The notes: a model not told the origin generated them from the sequence alone. Numbered from the stretch's first letter, positions 45,168 to 55,008 are shown. The stretch is DNA of 64,000 bases from Paenibacillus sp. FSL H7-0326 (GCF_001955535.1 NZ_MPVN01000004.1:496001-560000); one strand, 5' to 3'. Translations and numbers: made by a program.

Positions 45168-46217
45168 ATGAAGGACAAATTAAAAGTCGCAATTGTGGGT
45201 TCCACTGGGTACGGCGGAGTGGAGCTCATTCGTTTTTTACAGCATCATCCGAACGTAGAGATCGCTTCCGTCATTTCGTCATCAACGAGCGGAGTATCCA
45301 TAGCAGAAGGGTTCCCCCATTTAAATACCATTATGGAGCAGACACTGGACGGCATCGACGTAGCCCAAATGGCAGCAAATATGGATCTGGTATTCACCGC
45401 GACTCCATCCGGCGTAAGTACACAGCTCGTTCCTCAGCTCATTGATGCGGGTCTCAAGGTCATTGACCTGTCAGGCGACTTCAGGCTGAAGGATGGAGCA
45501 GAGTATGAAACATGGTATAAACACGCTCCTGCAGAGAATCGGTATTTGGAGCAGGCTGTTTATGGACTGAGCGAAGTGTACGGAGAGAAGGTTCAAGGTG
45601 TAGACTTCATCTCTAACCCGGGCTGTTATCCGACAGCAACGCTGCTGGGTCTGATTCCTGCCATCGCAGCAGGCATGATTGATCCCGCAAGCATCATTAT
45701 TGATGCGAAATCCGGTGTATCCGGAGCAGGCCGTGGCACAAGCCTGACTTCTCATTATGCTGAAATTAACGAGAATTTCAAAGCCTACAAGGTTAATAAG
45801 CACCAGCACATTCCGGAGATTGAGCAGGTATTAACCGATATTGCAGGTCATAAAGTAACGGTCACGTTTACAACACAGCTCGTACCTATGACTAGAGGGA
45901 TCATGAGCACGATTTATGCATCCCTAAACGGAAATTATACAGACCAGGATTTCATTGATGCATACAACCAGTACTACGAAGGCAAGCCGTTCGTTCGAAT
46001 CAGGCAGGCGGGCAGCTGGCCGGCGACGAAGGAAGTATTCGCATCCAACTATTGTGACATTGGCTTCTCAGCCGATTCGCGCACAGGAAGAGTTACCATT
46101 TTCGCTGTTATTGATAATGTCGTGAAGGGTGCTGCTGGGCAGGCCATTCAGAATTTGAATCTGATGATGGGCTGGGATGAAGCAACAGGGCTTCAATTCT
46201 CACCAGTATACCCATAA
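45168..46217 (+). CDS. argC: N-acetyl-gamma-glutamyl-phosphate reductase
   Basis: ArgC reduces N-acetylglutamyl phosphate to the semialdehyde with NADPH, the third step of arginine synthesis. The 349-residue protein starts KVAIVGSTGYGGVELIRFL, a Rossmann GxTGxxG motif. The catalytic Cys lies at about residue 153 in SNPGCYPTATLLGL. AAGGGGAG precedes the ATG; an in-frame codon 11 triplets earlier has no ribosome site. It opens a seven-gene block, argC-J-B-D-F-G-H. Confidence 0.97.
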   Translation: MKDKLKVAIVGSTGYGGVELIRFLQHHPNVEIASVISSSTSGVSIAEGFPHLNTIMEQTLDGIDVAQMAANMDLVFTATPSGVSTQLVPQLIDAGLKVIDLSGDFRLKDGAEYETWYKHAPAENRYLEQAVYGLSEVYGEKVQGVDFISNPGCYPTATLLGLIPAIAAGMIDPASIIIDAKSGVSGAGRGTSLTSHYAEINENFKAYKVNKHQHIPEIEQVLTDIAGHKVTVTFTTQLVPMTRGIMSTIYASLNGNYTDQDFIDAYNQYYEGKPFVRIRQAGSWPATKEVFASNYCDIGFSADSRTGRVTIFAVIDNVVKGAAGQAIQNLNLMMGWDEATGLQFSPVYP

Positions 46218-46285
46218 GTAGAATGAAGCATAATCCGTGCATGTCCGGCTTTTCATATTAACTTGGATAGGATGGGGAAGAAATT

Positions 46286-47521
46286 ATGGGACAGGTTGCA
46301 ATTCGGGCTTTTAGCATCGTGGATAACGGATCGATCGTATCGCCATTAGGGTTTAGCGCAGGAGGTTTGCATTGTGGACTCAAGAAGGCGGAGCGTAACG
46401 ATCTTGGCGCCATTAAATGTGATGTCATCGCGAACGCTGCTGCCGTGTATACAACGAATGTATTCCAAGCAGCACCGCTTCAAGTGACAAGAGACAGTCT
46501 GAAGAACGGCAAGCTTCAAGCCATTATCGTAAACAGCGGTAATGCAAACGCTGTGACGGGCAAGCAGGGAGAAGAAGATGCATATGCGATGAGAGCCGCT
46601 GCTGCGCGTGAGCTGGGCGTGGCTGAAGCCGATGTGGCAGTTGCTTCAACCGGTGTCATTGGTGAACTGCTCAAAATGGATCGTGTACATGCCGGAATTA
46701 AGGCGATGCCTGCGCAGATGGGAAAGGACGCGGATGTAGCAGCTGAGTTCTCTCAAGCGATTCTGACCACCGATCTTGTGAAAAAAGAAATCTGTGTCAC
46801 GACTCAAGTGGATGGCAAACAAGTCACGATTGCTGGAGCGGCAAAGGGCTCGGGGATGATTCATCCGAATATGGCGACAATGCTTGCTTTTGTAACCTGT
46901 GATGCCGCGATTGAACAGCAGGCACTGCAAGGACTGCTGGGTCAGTCGACAGATGCGACCTTCAATATGATTACGGTGGATGGTGACACAAGTACGAATG
47001 ATATGCTGGTTGCGATGTCAAGCGGCCTGGCAGGCAACGATACACTGACTCCGAAGCATAAAGACTGGGAGGCTTTTGCAGAGGCTTTCAATTATGTATG
47101 TGAAGTGCTGGCCAAGGCAATTGCAAGAGACGGAGAAGGGGCTACGAAGCTGGTTGAAGTGAACATTCAAGGAGCAGATACGAATGATTCCGCCCGAGCG
47201 ATCGCGAAGACGGTCATTGGTTCCAGTCTGGTCAAGACCGCCATGTTCGGTGCAGATGCGAACTGGGGACGAATCATTGCTGCCGTTGGTCGTGCAGGCG
47301 TGCCGGTGAATCCGGAGCAGGTTGATGTCAAGCTGGGGGATATTTTGGTGCTGCAAGGCTCTCGTCCTGTGGCATTTAGTGAAGATGAGGCACTTGTCTA
47401 TCTTCAAGGCGATACGGTTCAGATCTTTGTTGATCTTCATGGGGGTACAGGTAAGGCGACTGCCTGGGGCTGTGATCTGACTTACGATTATGTACGGATT
47501 AATGCAGCTTATAGAACTTAA
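46286..47521 (+). CDS. argJ: Bifunctional ornithine acetyltransferase / N-acetylglutamate synthase
   Basis: ArgJ recycles the acetyl group from acetylornithine to glutamate and may also acetylate glutamate from acetyl-CoA, which would explain why no argA is needed. The 411-residue precursor cleaves itself into two chains at AT in GAAKGSGMIHPNMATML; the nucleophile is Thr near residue 198. The family start PLGFSAGGLHCGLKK is present. The ATG is preceded by a moderate GGGGAAG site. argB follows 26 bases later. Confidence 0.97.
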   Translation: MGQVAIRAFSIVDNGSIVSPLGFSAGGLHCGLKKAERNDLGAIKCDVIANAAAVYTTNVFQAAPLQVTRDSLKNGKLQAIIVNSGNANAVTGKQGEEDAYAMRAAAARELGVAEADVAVASTGVIGELLKMDRVHAGIKAMPAQMGKDADVAAEFSQAILTTDLVKKEICVTTQVDGKQVTIAGAAKGSGMIHPNMATMLAFVTCDAAIEQQALQGLLGQSTDATFNMITVDGDTSTNDMLVAMSSGLAGNDTLTPKHKDWEAFAEAFNYVCEVLAKAIARDGEGATKLVEVNIQGADTNDSARAIAKTVIGSSLVKTAMFGADANWGRIIAAVGRAGVPVNPEQVDVKLGDILVLQGSRPVAFSEDEALVYLQGDTVQIFVDLHGGTGKATAWGCDLTYDYVRINAAYRT

Positions 47522-47547
47522 AGATACTTGGAAAAGGGGAGAGGGGA

Positions 47548-48381
47548 ATGACGCAGGCAAGCACAGAATTGAAGAAGAGCTCGACCGGGAAGACAGCAGG
47601 AGCGTTTGTCATGAAATGCGGAGGCAGTACGCTTGCGGCGCTGCCGGCTTCGTTTTTCGAGGATTTGCGTGATCTTCAGGCTGAAGGCATAGCACCGGTT
47701 ATCGTTCATGGCGGCGGTCCGGCGATCTCGGACAATCTGGCGAAGCTTGGTATTGAGACTGAATTTGTCGGTGGACTGCGCAAGACGACAGAGGCAGTGC
47801 TGGATGTTGTGGAAATGGTGCTGGCGGGCAGCATTAACAAGCAGATCGTCCGTCTTATTCAAGGGACTGGTGCAAGAGCAATCGGGCTGTCCGGTGTGGA
47901 CGGTGGTCTTATTCAGGCGAAGCCGGTGAGCAACAGCGCTGAGGTCGGTCATGTAGGAGATGTCACTCAGGTAGAGTCTTCTATTATAGAAGGAATCGTC
48001 AATCTGGGATATATGCCGGTGATCGCGCCTATAGGTGTTGATGCAGCAGGACAACGCTACAATATCAATGCAGACACGGCAGCTGGAGCTGTCGCTTCCC
48101 ATCTGGGCGTGGACCGCATGATTGTCGTCACCGATGTGCCCGGCATTATGAAGAATGTCGATGGAGTGAAGAAGGTGCTTCCTTCAGTTACAGTGCAGGA
48201 GATTGAAGACATGATCCAGAGCGGCGAAATATACGGCGGAATGATCCCGAAAGTAAGAGCCGCCATTCAATGTATTCAAGGTAAAGTGAAAGAGGTCGTG
48301 ATCGTGGACGGCAGCGAGCCGAAGATCTTGAGCCGGGTGCTTGAGGGAGAAGTCATTGGCACAAGAATCGTCCGGATGTAA
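47548..48381 (+). CDS. argB: Acetylglutamate kinase
   Basis: ArgB phosphorylates N-acetylglutamate, usually the arginine-inhibited step. The 277-residue protein belongs to the amino-acid kinase fold: GAFVMKCGGSTLAALPASFF, with the catalytic Lys in MKCGGS, and PVIVHGGGPAISDNLAKLG, the nucleotide-binding Gly loop. NINADTAAGAVASHLGVDRM is the other signature. The N-terminus is about 20 residues longer than in enteric ArgB. GGGGAGAGGGG precedes the ATG. argD follows after 107 bases that contain a 12-bp palindrome. Confidence 0.96.
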   Translation: MTQASTELKKSSTGKTAGAFVMKCGGSTLAALPASFFEDLRDLQAEGIAPVIVHGGGPAISDNLAKLGIETEFVGGLRKTTEAVLDVVEMVLAGSINKQIVRLIQGTGARAIGLSGVDGGLIQAKPVSNSAEVGHVGDVTQVESSIIEGIVNLGYMPVIAPIGVDAAGQRYNINADTAAGAVASHLGVDRMIVVTDVPGIMKNVDGVKKVLPSVTVQEIEDMIQSGEIYGGMIPKVRAAIQCIQGKVKEVVIVDGSEPKILSRVLEGEVIGTRIVRM

Positions 48382-48456
48382 CGATGACAGCGAGAAGATC
48401 TAGGTGAATGAACGGACAGCTCGCAATTAGAGCAACGAATGTTTTTTATTAAAAAC

Positions 48457-48468
48457 GGCGCATGCGCC
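48457..48468. repeat. Perfect 12-bp palindrome between argB and argD
   Basis: GGCGCATGCGCC is self-complementary and lies 20 bases before the argD start. It may be chance or a hairpin near the ribosome site. Confidence 0.3.
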
Positions 48469-48488
48469 AAAATCAGATGGGAGTGTAG

Positions 48489-49739
48489 ATGATGACCGTT
48501 ACGAATCAATCACAGCAGACACAAGCGGCAGCACCTGGTAAGCAAGTGACGAATGAGGCAGGGAGCTCGCTTTTTCCAACCTATGCACGGTATCCGCTAA
48601 GCCTGGTCAAGGGCAAGGGCAGCTACCTGTGGGATGACAAGGGCAATAAATATTTGGATTTCATGAGCGGTCTCGCCGTCACCAATCTGGGTCATGCGCC
48701 GGATAAGATTGTGAATAAAGTGAAGGAACAGCTGGATGAGCTGTGGCATGTATCGAATCTGTTCACCATTCCTGGACAGGAGCAGGCAGCGAAGCTGCTG
48801 ACAGCAAATACTTGTGCTGATGCGGTATTCTTCTGCAACAGCGGGGCAGAGGCTAATGAAGCGGCGATTAAGCTTGCGCGCAGATATCAGCAAAAAGTGC
48901 TTGGCAAAGGCAAGTTTGAGATTATCACCTTCAAACAGTCCTTCCATGGCCGGACACTAGCGACGCTCACTGCAACTGGACAGGATAAAGTGAAGGAAGG
49001 CTTCCTTCCGCTGCCAGAAGGCTTTGTTCATGTGCCATTGCATGATATCCCTGCACTGGAAGCAGCAATTACACCGCATACGGCGGCGATTATGCTAGAG
49101 CTGATCCTGGCTGAAGGCGGCATTCATGTCGTCGAGCCGGAATTTTTGAGAAAAGTGAAGGCGCTCTGCGAGGAACACGGCTTACTGCTGATTATGGATG
49201 AGGTGCAGACAGGCATGGGCAGAACAGGCAAGCTGTTTGCTCATCAGCATTATGATATGGAGCCGGATATTTTCACTTCAGCCAAAGGGATCGGCAGTGG
49301 ATTCCCGGTTGGTGCGATGCTGGGTAAAGCTTATTTGCGTGATGCATTTACCCCGGGAAGTCATGCGACTACGTTCGGGGGCACACCGCTGGCGATGGCA
49401 GCAGTCAATGCAACGATCGAGACGATCATTGAAGAGAAGCTGCCTGAACGGGCACAGCAAATGGGAGATTACTTGATCGAATCCTTGCGCAAGGAGCTGG
49501 CAGGCATTTCATTTGTAACCGAGGTACGCGGCCGAGGTCTGATCGTTGGGATTGCATGTCAGGGACCGGTTGGCGATATTGTCGCAGCAGGCCAGAGCAG
49601 AGGCTTTCTGTTCGTGAATGCAGGGCCTGAAGTGATCCGCTTCCTGCCAAACCTGTACGTGACCACAGAAGAAATTGATACAGCAGTGGCTCTAATCAAG
49701 ACGTTGATTGAAGAACACATCGCTGCGAACGAAGTTTGA
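48489..49739 (+). CDS. argD: Acetylornithine aminotransferase
   Basis: ArgD transfers an amino group from glutamate to acetylglutamate semialdehyde using PLP. The 416-residue class-III aminotransferase has YLDFMSGLAVTNLGHAP, FCNSGAEANEAAIKLAR (cofactor contact), LLIMDEVQTGMGRTGKLFA, and the PLP Lys near residue 266 in FTSAKGIGSGFPVGA. GGGAG lies a few bases upstream of the two consecutive ATG codons. A polar leader of about 25 residues is added at the N-terminus. argF begins 14 bases after its stop. Confidence 0.96.
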   Translation: MMTVTNQSQQTQAAAPGKQVTNEAGSSLFPTYARYPLSLVKGKGSYLWDDKGNKYLDFMSGLAVTNLGHAPDKIVNKVKEQLDELWHVSNLFTIPGQEQAAKLLTANTCADAVFFCNSGAEANEAAIKLARRYQQKVLGKGKFEIITFKQSFHGRTLATLTATGQDKVKEGFLPLPEGFVHVPLHDIPALEAAITPHTAAIMLELILAEGGIHVVEPEFLRKVKALCEEHGLLLIMDEVQTGMGRTGKLFAHQHYDMEPDIFTSAKGIGSGFPVGAMLGKAYLRDAFTPGSHATTFGGTPLAMAAVNATIETIIEEKLPERAQQMGDYLIESLRKELAGISFVTEVRGRGLIVGIACQGPVGDIVAAGQSRGFLFVNAGPEVIRFLPNLYVTTEEIDTAVALIKTLIEEHIAANEV

Positions 49740-49753
49740 AGGAGGATGAACAC

Positions 49754-50698
49754 ATGACAATTACACAGCTGAACCTCAAAGGCCGGGATTTTATTGAATT
49801 TACAGACTATAGCAAAGAGGAGATTGAATATCTTCTACAGCTTGCTATTGATATCAAGAAGAAGCAAAAAAGCGGTGAGGTCTATCAGCCGCTGAAGGGC
49901 AAGACGATCGGACTTATTTTTGAAAAATCATCCACACGTACGCGCGTATCCTTTGAAGTAGGGATGTTCCAGCTGGGCGGGCATGCGCTGTTCTTAAGCA
50001 AAAATGACATTCAGCTTGGACGCGGTGAGACCATCAGCGACACGGCTCAAGTGCTCTCTCGTTACCTGGATGGGATTATGATTCGGACGTTTGCGCACAG
50101 CAATGTGACGGAGCTCGCCAAGTATGCGGATATTCCCGTAATCAACGGGCTGAGCGACGATGCGCATCCTTGCCAGGTGCTGGCAGATTTCCAGACGGTG
50201 CTGGAGCACAAGGGACAGCTGAAGGGTCTCAAGATGGCCTATGTAGGCGACGGCAATAACATGGCTCATTCCCTGATGCTTGGTGCTGCTAAGCTTGGTG
50301 TTCATGTATCGGTGGCGAGTCCTGAAGGATACGAACCGAATTCGGCGATTGTGGAGAAGGCGAAGAGCATTGCACAAGAGTCGGGTTCTCAGGTGGTCGT
50401 GACTCGCAGTCCAGAGGAAGCAGTGAAGGATGCGGACATGATCTACACGGATGTTTGGGCCAGCATGGGCTTTGAGGAAGAGCAGCAGGCCCGTGAAGCT
50501 GCTTTTGCTGATTATCAGGTTAATGAAGAGCTTGTTAAAGGAGCGAAGAAGGATTATATCTTCCTGCACTGCCTTCCAGCACACCGTGGTGAAGAAGTAA
50601 GTGAAGGGGTCATTGATGGACCGAACTCGGCTATTTTTGACCAAGCGGAAAATCGTCTCCATGCCCAAAAAGCACTGATGGCTGCCCTGATGGGGTAA
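49754..50698 (+). CDS. argF: Ornithine carbamoyltransferase
   Basis: ArgF joins carbamoyl phosphate and ornithine into citrulline. The 314-residue protein has the carbamoyl-phosphate motif SSTRTRVSFEVGM near residue 59, the DDAHPCQVLADFQT loop near 140, and the ornithine-binding HCLPAHRGEEVSEGV near 271. GGAGGATG precedes the ATG at 49754, and the frame overlaps the end of argD only if an unlikely upstream start is used. argG follows after 128 bases. Confidence 0.96.
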   Translation: MTITQLNLKGRDFIEFTDYSKEEIEYLLQLAIDIKKKQKSGEVYQPLKGKTIGLIFEKSSTRTRVSFEVGMFQLGGHALFLSKNDIQLGRGETISDTAQVLSRYLDGIMIRTFAHSNVTELAKYADIPVINGLSDDAHPCQVLADFQTVLEHKGQLKGLKMAYVGDGNNMAHSLMLGAAKLGVHVSVASPEGYEPNSAIVEKAKSIAQESGSQVVVTRSPEEAVKDADMIYTDVWASMGFEEEQQAREAAFADYQVNEELVKGAKKDYIFLHCLPAHRGEEVSEGVIDGPNSAIFDQAENRLHAQKALMAALMG

Positions 50699-50826
50699 TG
50701 AAGAGATTTTTATATACTCTTAAGTTAAGCAGCTGAAGGTATATAAAATGGATTCGTTAATGTTAAAATAAATTGTAGATATTGGAATCGATATAGACTA
50801 TTGTTCAAGCGACTAAGGAGGACATT

Positions 50827-52059
50827 ATGGCAAAAGAGAAAATTGTACTGGCCTATTCCGGCGGACTGGACACTTCCGTCATTCTAAAATGGCTCAAGGA
50901 AACTTATGATGCAGAGATTATTGCGTTCACAGCAGATATCGGACAGAAGGAAGAGCTGGACGGATTAGAGGAAAAAGCACTCGCAACAGGTGCCTCCAAA
51001 GTATACATCGACGATCTGCGGGATGAGTTCGCCAGTGACTTCATTTACCCGATGTTCCAGGCGGGTGCCTTGTATGAAGGCCAGTATCTGCTCGGTACCA
51101 GTATCGCGCGTCCGCTGATCGCGAAGCGGATGGTTGATATCGCGATTGCTGAAGGCGCGACAGCCATTGCACACGGTGCAACAGGTAAAGGGAACGACCA
51201 GGTGCGTTTCGAGCTGAATGCTGCTGCGCTTACACCAGACATCAAAGTGATCGCACCATGGCGTCTGGAAGAATTCCGCAATCAATTCCCGGGTCGTGCG
51301 GAAATGATCGCTTATGCAGAGCAGCATGGTATTCCCGTAACGGCATCGGCAGCGAAGCCGTATTCCATGGACCGCAATCTGCTGCATATCAGCTATGAGA
51401 GCGGAGTGCTTGAAGATCCTTGGTTTGATGCGAGTGCACCAGAGAACAAGGAAATGTTCCTTCTTAGCAACTCACCAGAGGATGCTCCTGACGAAGCGGA
51501 GTACTTGGATCTTGAGTTTGAAAAAGGGAACTGTGTAGCTCTGAACGGTGAGCAGCTGAGTCCGCTTGAAGTCATGGAGAAGCTGAATGAGCTTGGCGGT
51601 AAGCACGGAATCGGCCGTGTTGATATGGTAGAGAACCGTTTCGTTGGCATGAAGAGCCGCGGTGTGTATGAGACGCCAGGTGGAACGATTCTGTTCACTG
51701 CGCATCGCAAGATGGAATCCATCACCATGGACCGTGAAGTGATGAACCTGCGTGACAGCTTGATCACACGTTACAGCACCCTCGTATATAATGGCTTCTG
51801 GTTTGCACCGGAACGTCTCGCACTGCAGGCGCTGGTGACGGAGAGCCAGAAGAATGTAACAGGAACGGTTCGCGTGAAGCTGTACAAAGGCAATATTATT
51901 GCGGCTGGCGTGAAGAGCCCTGTTAGTCTGTACAATCCGGATATCGCGACGATGGAGGCAGATCCTACCCAGGCTTATGACCAAGGGGATGCAACAGGTT
52001 TCATCCGCCTGAATGCTCTGCGTCTCAAGGTCGGATCGGGTGTAGCACAGAACCAATAA
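50827..52059 (+). CDS. argG: Argininosuccinate synthase
   Basis: ArgG condenses citrulline and aspartate with ATP. The 410-residue protein has the N-type ATP pyrophosphatase P-loop IVLAYSGGLDTSVILKWL, IAHGATGKGNDQVRFEL, and TASAAKPYSMDRNLLHIS. AAGGAGGA precedes the ATG. The length is normal. The intergenic 128 bases before it are AT-rich and could hold a promoter, so argGH may be expressed separately from argCJBDF. Confidence 0.97.
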   Translation: MAKEKIVLAYSGGLDTSVILKWLKETYDAEIIAFTADIGQKEELDGLEEKALATGASKVYIDDLRDEFASDFIYPMFQAGALYEGQYLLGTSIARPLIAKRMVDIAIAEGATAIAHGATGKGNDQVRFELNAAALTPDIKVIAPWRLEEFRNQFPGRAEMIAYAEQHGIPVTASAAKPYSMDRNLLHISYESGVLEDPWFDASAPENKEMFLLSNSPEDAPDEAEYLDLEFEKGNCVALNGEQLSPLEVMEKLNELGGKHGIGRVDMVENRFVGMKSRGVYETPGGTILFTAHRKMESITMDREVMNLRDSLITRYSTLVYNGFWFAPERLALQALVTESQKNVTGTVRVKLYKGNIIAAGVKSPVSLYNPDIATMEADPTQAYDQGDATGFIRLNALRLKVGSGVAQNQ

Positions 52060-52125
52060 TGATGTGCCCTAGAAGTAATGTGGGATGATTATAGATGAAG
52101 CAGCTGTAAGCTGGTAAGGAAGCGT

Positions 52126-52164
52126 AAGGCCGTTCCTTGAAGAGAACTCAGGAGCGGCCTTTGT
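52126..52164 (+). terminator. Weak terminator-like hairpin between argG and argH
   Basis: AAGGCCGTTCC pairs with GGAGCGGCCTT (one wobble) over a 14-base loop. Only TTTG follows, so it may slow transcription or stabilise the argG message rather than stop it. Confidence 0.45.
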
Positions 52165-52196
52165 CCTTGAGATGTGAAAGGGAGGAAGGCACAGAG

Positions 52197-53603
52197 ATGA
52201 GTAAATTATGGGGCGGGCGTTTCACAAAACAGACGAATCATTTGGTGGAGGAATATACAGCATCGATCAATTTTGACAAGGCACTCGCAGAGGAGGATAT
52301 TCAAGGCAGTCTGGCACATGTGACAATGCTGGGTAAATGCGGAATTTTGCCACAGGATGATGTGGAGAAGATCAAAGAAGGCTTGAACACGGTTCTCGGC
52401 AAAATTCGTGAAGGCCAGATTGAGTTCTCAGTCTCAGATGAAGATATCCATATGAATATCGAGAAGAATCTGATTGAGGAGATCGGACCGGTGGGCGGTA
52501 AGCTTCACACGGGACGCAGCCGGAATGACCAGGTAGCAACCGACATGCATCTCTACTTGCGGTCTCGCGTTATCGAGATTGTCGGGATGCTGCATGCACT
52601 GCAGGAAGCACTGATCGGACAGGCCAAAGAGAATCTGGATACGATTATTCCAGGCTATACTCATTTGCAGAGAGCACAGCCAATTCTATTCGCTCATCAT
52701 CTGATGGCGTATGTCTCCATGTTCCAGCGCGATGCCGAGCGTCTGATCGACAGCTACAAACGGATTAATGTGCTTCCACTGGGTGCAGGCGCACTGGCAG
52801 GAACAACCTTCCCGATCGACCGTCACTTTGTTGCTGAGCAGCTTCAATTTGACCGGGTATATGAGAACAGCCTTGATGCGGTAAGTGACCGTGACTTTAT
52901 CGTTGAGTTCCTGGCGGATGCTTCCCTTATTATGATGCACCTGTCTCGTCTGAGTGAGGAGCTGGTATTGTGGAGCAGCACGGAGTTCAATTTTGTCGAG
53001 CTTGATGATGCGTTCTGCACAGGCAGCAGCATTATGCCGCAGAAGAAGAACCCCGATGTGCCGGAGCTTGTCCGCGGTAAGACAGGACGTGTGTACGGTA
53101 ACCTGATGGGTCTGCTCACCGTGCTTAAATCCCTTCCGCTTGCGTACAACAAAGATATGCAGGAAGACAAGGAAGGCATGTTTGATACTGTGGCAACACT
53201 CGAAGGAGCACTGCAGCTGTTTGCGCCGATGATTGCTACGATGAAGGTGAACAAAGGGCGGATGCGCGAAGCCGTGAATCAGGACTTCTCCAATGCGACC
53301 GATATTGCCGACTTCCTCGTAGGCAAGGGCCTTCCTTTCCGCCAGGCACATGAAGTTATCGGTAAAACGGTGCTGTATTGTATCCAGAACGGAAAATACT
53401 TGCTTGATCTATCCCTTGATGAGTTCAAGCAATTCTCCGAGCTGTTCGATGATCAGATTTATGCGGTGCTCCAGCCGGAAGCGGTCGTCAATGCGCGTAA
53501 CGTTTACGGAGGTACGGCTACTACTCAAGTGGCCGATGCGATTCGCCGGAGCGAAGCGATGCTGGGTCTGACCACGCAATGGCTTAAAGAGCATACAGAG
53601 TAA
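52197..53603 (+). CDS. argH: Argininosuccinate lyase
   Basis: ArgH splits argininosuccinate to arginine and fumarate, the last step of the pathway. The 468-residue protein of the fumarase/aspartase superfamily has MSKLWGGRFTKQTNHLVEEY at the start, HTGRSRNDQVATDMHLYL near 100, and the signature GSSIMPQKKNPDVPEL near 276 with the mobile-loop catalytic Ser. GGGAGG precedes the ATG at 52197. A bidirectional terminator follows. Confidence 0.97.
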   Translation: MSKLWGGRFTKQTNHLVEEYTASINFDKALAEEDIQGSLAHVTMLGKCGILPQDDVEKIKEGLNTVLGKIREGQIEFSVSDEDIHMNIEKNLIEEIGPVGGKLHTGRSRNDQVATDMHLYLRSRVIEIVGMLHALQEALIGQAKENLDTIIPGYTHLQRAQPILFAHHLMAYVSMFQRDAERLIDSYKRINVLPLGAGALAGTTFPIDRHFVAEQLQFDRVYENSLDAVSDRDFIVEFLADASLIMMHLSRLSEELVLWSSTEFNFVELDDAFCTGSSIMPQKKNPDVPELVRGKTGRVYGNLMGLLTVLKSLPLAYNKDMQEDKEGMFDTVATLEGALQLFAPMIATMKVNKGRMREAVNQDFSNATDIADFLVGKGLPFRQAHEVIGKTVLYCIQNGKYLLDLSLDEFKQFSELFDDQIYAVLQPEAVVNARNVYGGTATTQVADAIRRSEAMLGLTTQWLKEHTE

Positions 53604-53622
53604 CTAAGATCGTTCTAAATGT

Positions 53623-53679
53623 AAAAAGGGATTGCTTGAAGGAGGCTAAGGCTGCCGTCCTTGAAGTAATCCCTTTTTT
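53623..53679. terminator. Bidirectional terminator between argH and the esterase gene
   Basis: AAAAAGGGATT and AATCCCTTTTT flank an inner pairing, AGGA with TCCT. T runs on both strands suit two convergent genes. Confidence 0.88.
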
Positions 53680-53692
53680 ATCACATGTTCTA

Positions 53693-54478
53693 TTATTTCT
53701 GCAAAGGAAGCCACTCCAGAACATCCTGAATGCGTGCATCCCAGTATCCCCACTCATGTTCTCCCGGTCCTTCGGTATAAGTGAAGTCAAGATTGGTTTG
53801 TTCAGCTGCCGAACGGAAGCTGAGATTATCCTCATATAGGAAGTCCTCTGTTCCGCAGCACTGGAACAGCTTAGGCTTAGGACCTGGCTGCTGATCGCAC
53901 TGTTTCAGAAGATGGATCAGATCATTTTCTGTTCCTGCAATGATGTCGCCGAAGATCCGTTTGAATTCCACGCTGCGCGCGTCATCCTGAGCCTTGAGAT
54001 TGTCATAATGGGCCGCCATATCGACAGCACCAGAGAGGCTTGCTGCAGCAGCATATTCCTCTGGTCTGGATAATGCAATCTTCATAGCACCGTATCCGCC
54101 CATGGAGAGCCCGGCAACAAAGTTATCCTCACGTGCAGAAGATAACGGGAAGAAGGATCTCGCCAGCTTCGGAACCTCTTCCGTTATGTACGTGTAATAC
54201 TTACTTCCTTCAGCCATATCGGTATAGAAGCTGCGATATGCGTTCGGCATGACTACCGCAATTCCTAGCGCGGAAGCATAGCGTTCGATGGAGGTCCGGC
54301 GCATCCAGATGGAGTCATCATCGGAGAGACCATGCAGCAGATAGAGTGTCGGGTAGGGCCCTTGTCCCTGCTTCGTATCCACTCCAATCTGAGAGAAAGT
54401 CTGCTGGGGCAGAATGACGTGCATCGTTGTATTCAGTCCTAGTACTTCGGAATAAAAGTGACATTGCATAAAGGCCAT
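53693..54478 (-). CDS. Alpha/beta-hydrolase esterase of the EstA / esterase-D-like family
   Basis: The 261-residue protein has the serine nucleophile elbow GLSMGGYGAMKIAL, the oxyanion phrase PTLYLLHGLSDDDSIWMRR, and the acidic and His members of the triad in CCGTEDFLYEDN and GPGEHEWGYWD. This fits the putative-esterase (PF00756) family, which includes S-formylglutathione hydrolases and acetyl or tributyrin esterases. The start is the ATG at 54478 with AGGGAGC upstream; the frame is open for 26 further codons without a ribosome site. No signal peptide is seen, so it is cytoplasmic. The substrate is unknown. Confidence 0.87.
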   Translation of the reverse strand: MAFMQCHFYSEVLGLNTTMHVILPQQTFSQIGVDTKQGQGPYPTLYLLHGLSDDDSIWMRRTSIERYASALGIAVVMPNAYRSFYTDMAEGSKYYTYITEEVPKLARSFFPLSSAREDNFVAGLSMGGYGAMKIALSRPEEYAAAASLSGAVDMAAHYDNLKAQDDARSVEFKRIFGDIIAGTENDLIHLLKQCDQQPGPKPKLFQCCGTEDFLYEDNLSFRSAAEQTNLDFTYTEGPGEHEWGYWDARIQDVLEWLPLQK

Positions 54479-54668
54479 TAGAAGTGCTCCCTTCAAATCG
54501 AGATGAATTGTCGTCATTTCTATTATAAAGCATGTTCGAATAAAAAGCGGTTTCATTTTTATCGTAACGATTCATTTCAATCAGGGCTGATACCATGAGT
54601 GGGGAGTGGAGAGTTTAAAAAGGGGCCAGCCTGATCTCGGTCTTGTATGTTGCGTGAGCGCTGAACGA

Positions 54669-54704
54669 AAAGTTATCAACAGATACCAAAATGTTGATAA
54701 CTTT
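54669..54704. repeat. Perfect 13-bp inverted repeat with DnaA-box-like arms
   Basis: AAAGTTATCAACA and TGTTGATAACTTT flank a 10-base loop. Each arm contains TTATCAACA, one mismatch from the DnaA box TTATCCACA. There is no T run typical of a terminator after it. Confidence 0.55.
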
Positions 54705-54766
54705 CTGGTGAAAATGAATTTATGGTGAGTCTTATTCACGATTCGGGGTAAAATCATGCGTTTTCA

Positions 54767-54791
54767 TGTGCATAACATTGTGTTATACACA
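54767..54791. promoter_or_regulatory. Near-perfect dyad, candidate operator
   Basis: TGTGCATAACA and TGTTATACACA are reverse complements but for one base, around TTG. The inner ACATTGTGTT recurs at 55025-55034 near the yhbD start. Confidence 0.45.
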
Positions 54792-55008
54792 GCGCGCACG
54801 AAATAACGACAATTTTTTCACGTTTATGCACATTTCTATACACATTACTCACAGACAGGCAGAGACACTATCCTTATTCTGCGTGAAAATGTGGATAGAA
54901 TGAAGAAGTGTGATCATGTTATTCACGGTTATCCAACGCTTAGAATGCCTATTCCGCAGGCAAATTACCGCCCTTAAGGAAAATGTGCTGCTCTATTTCA
55001 TTTACAGC

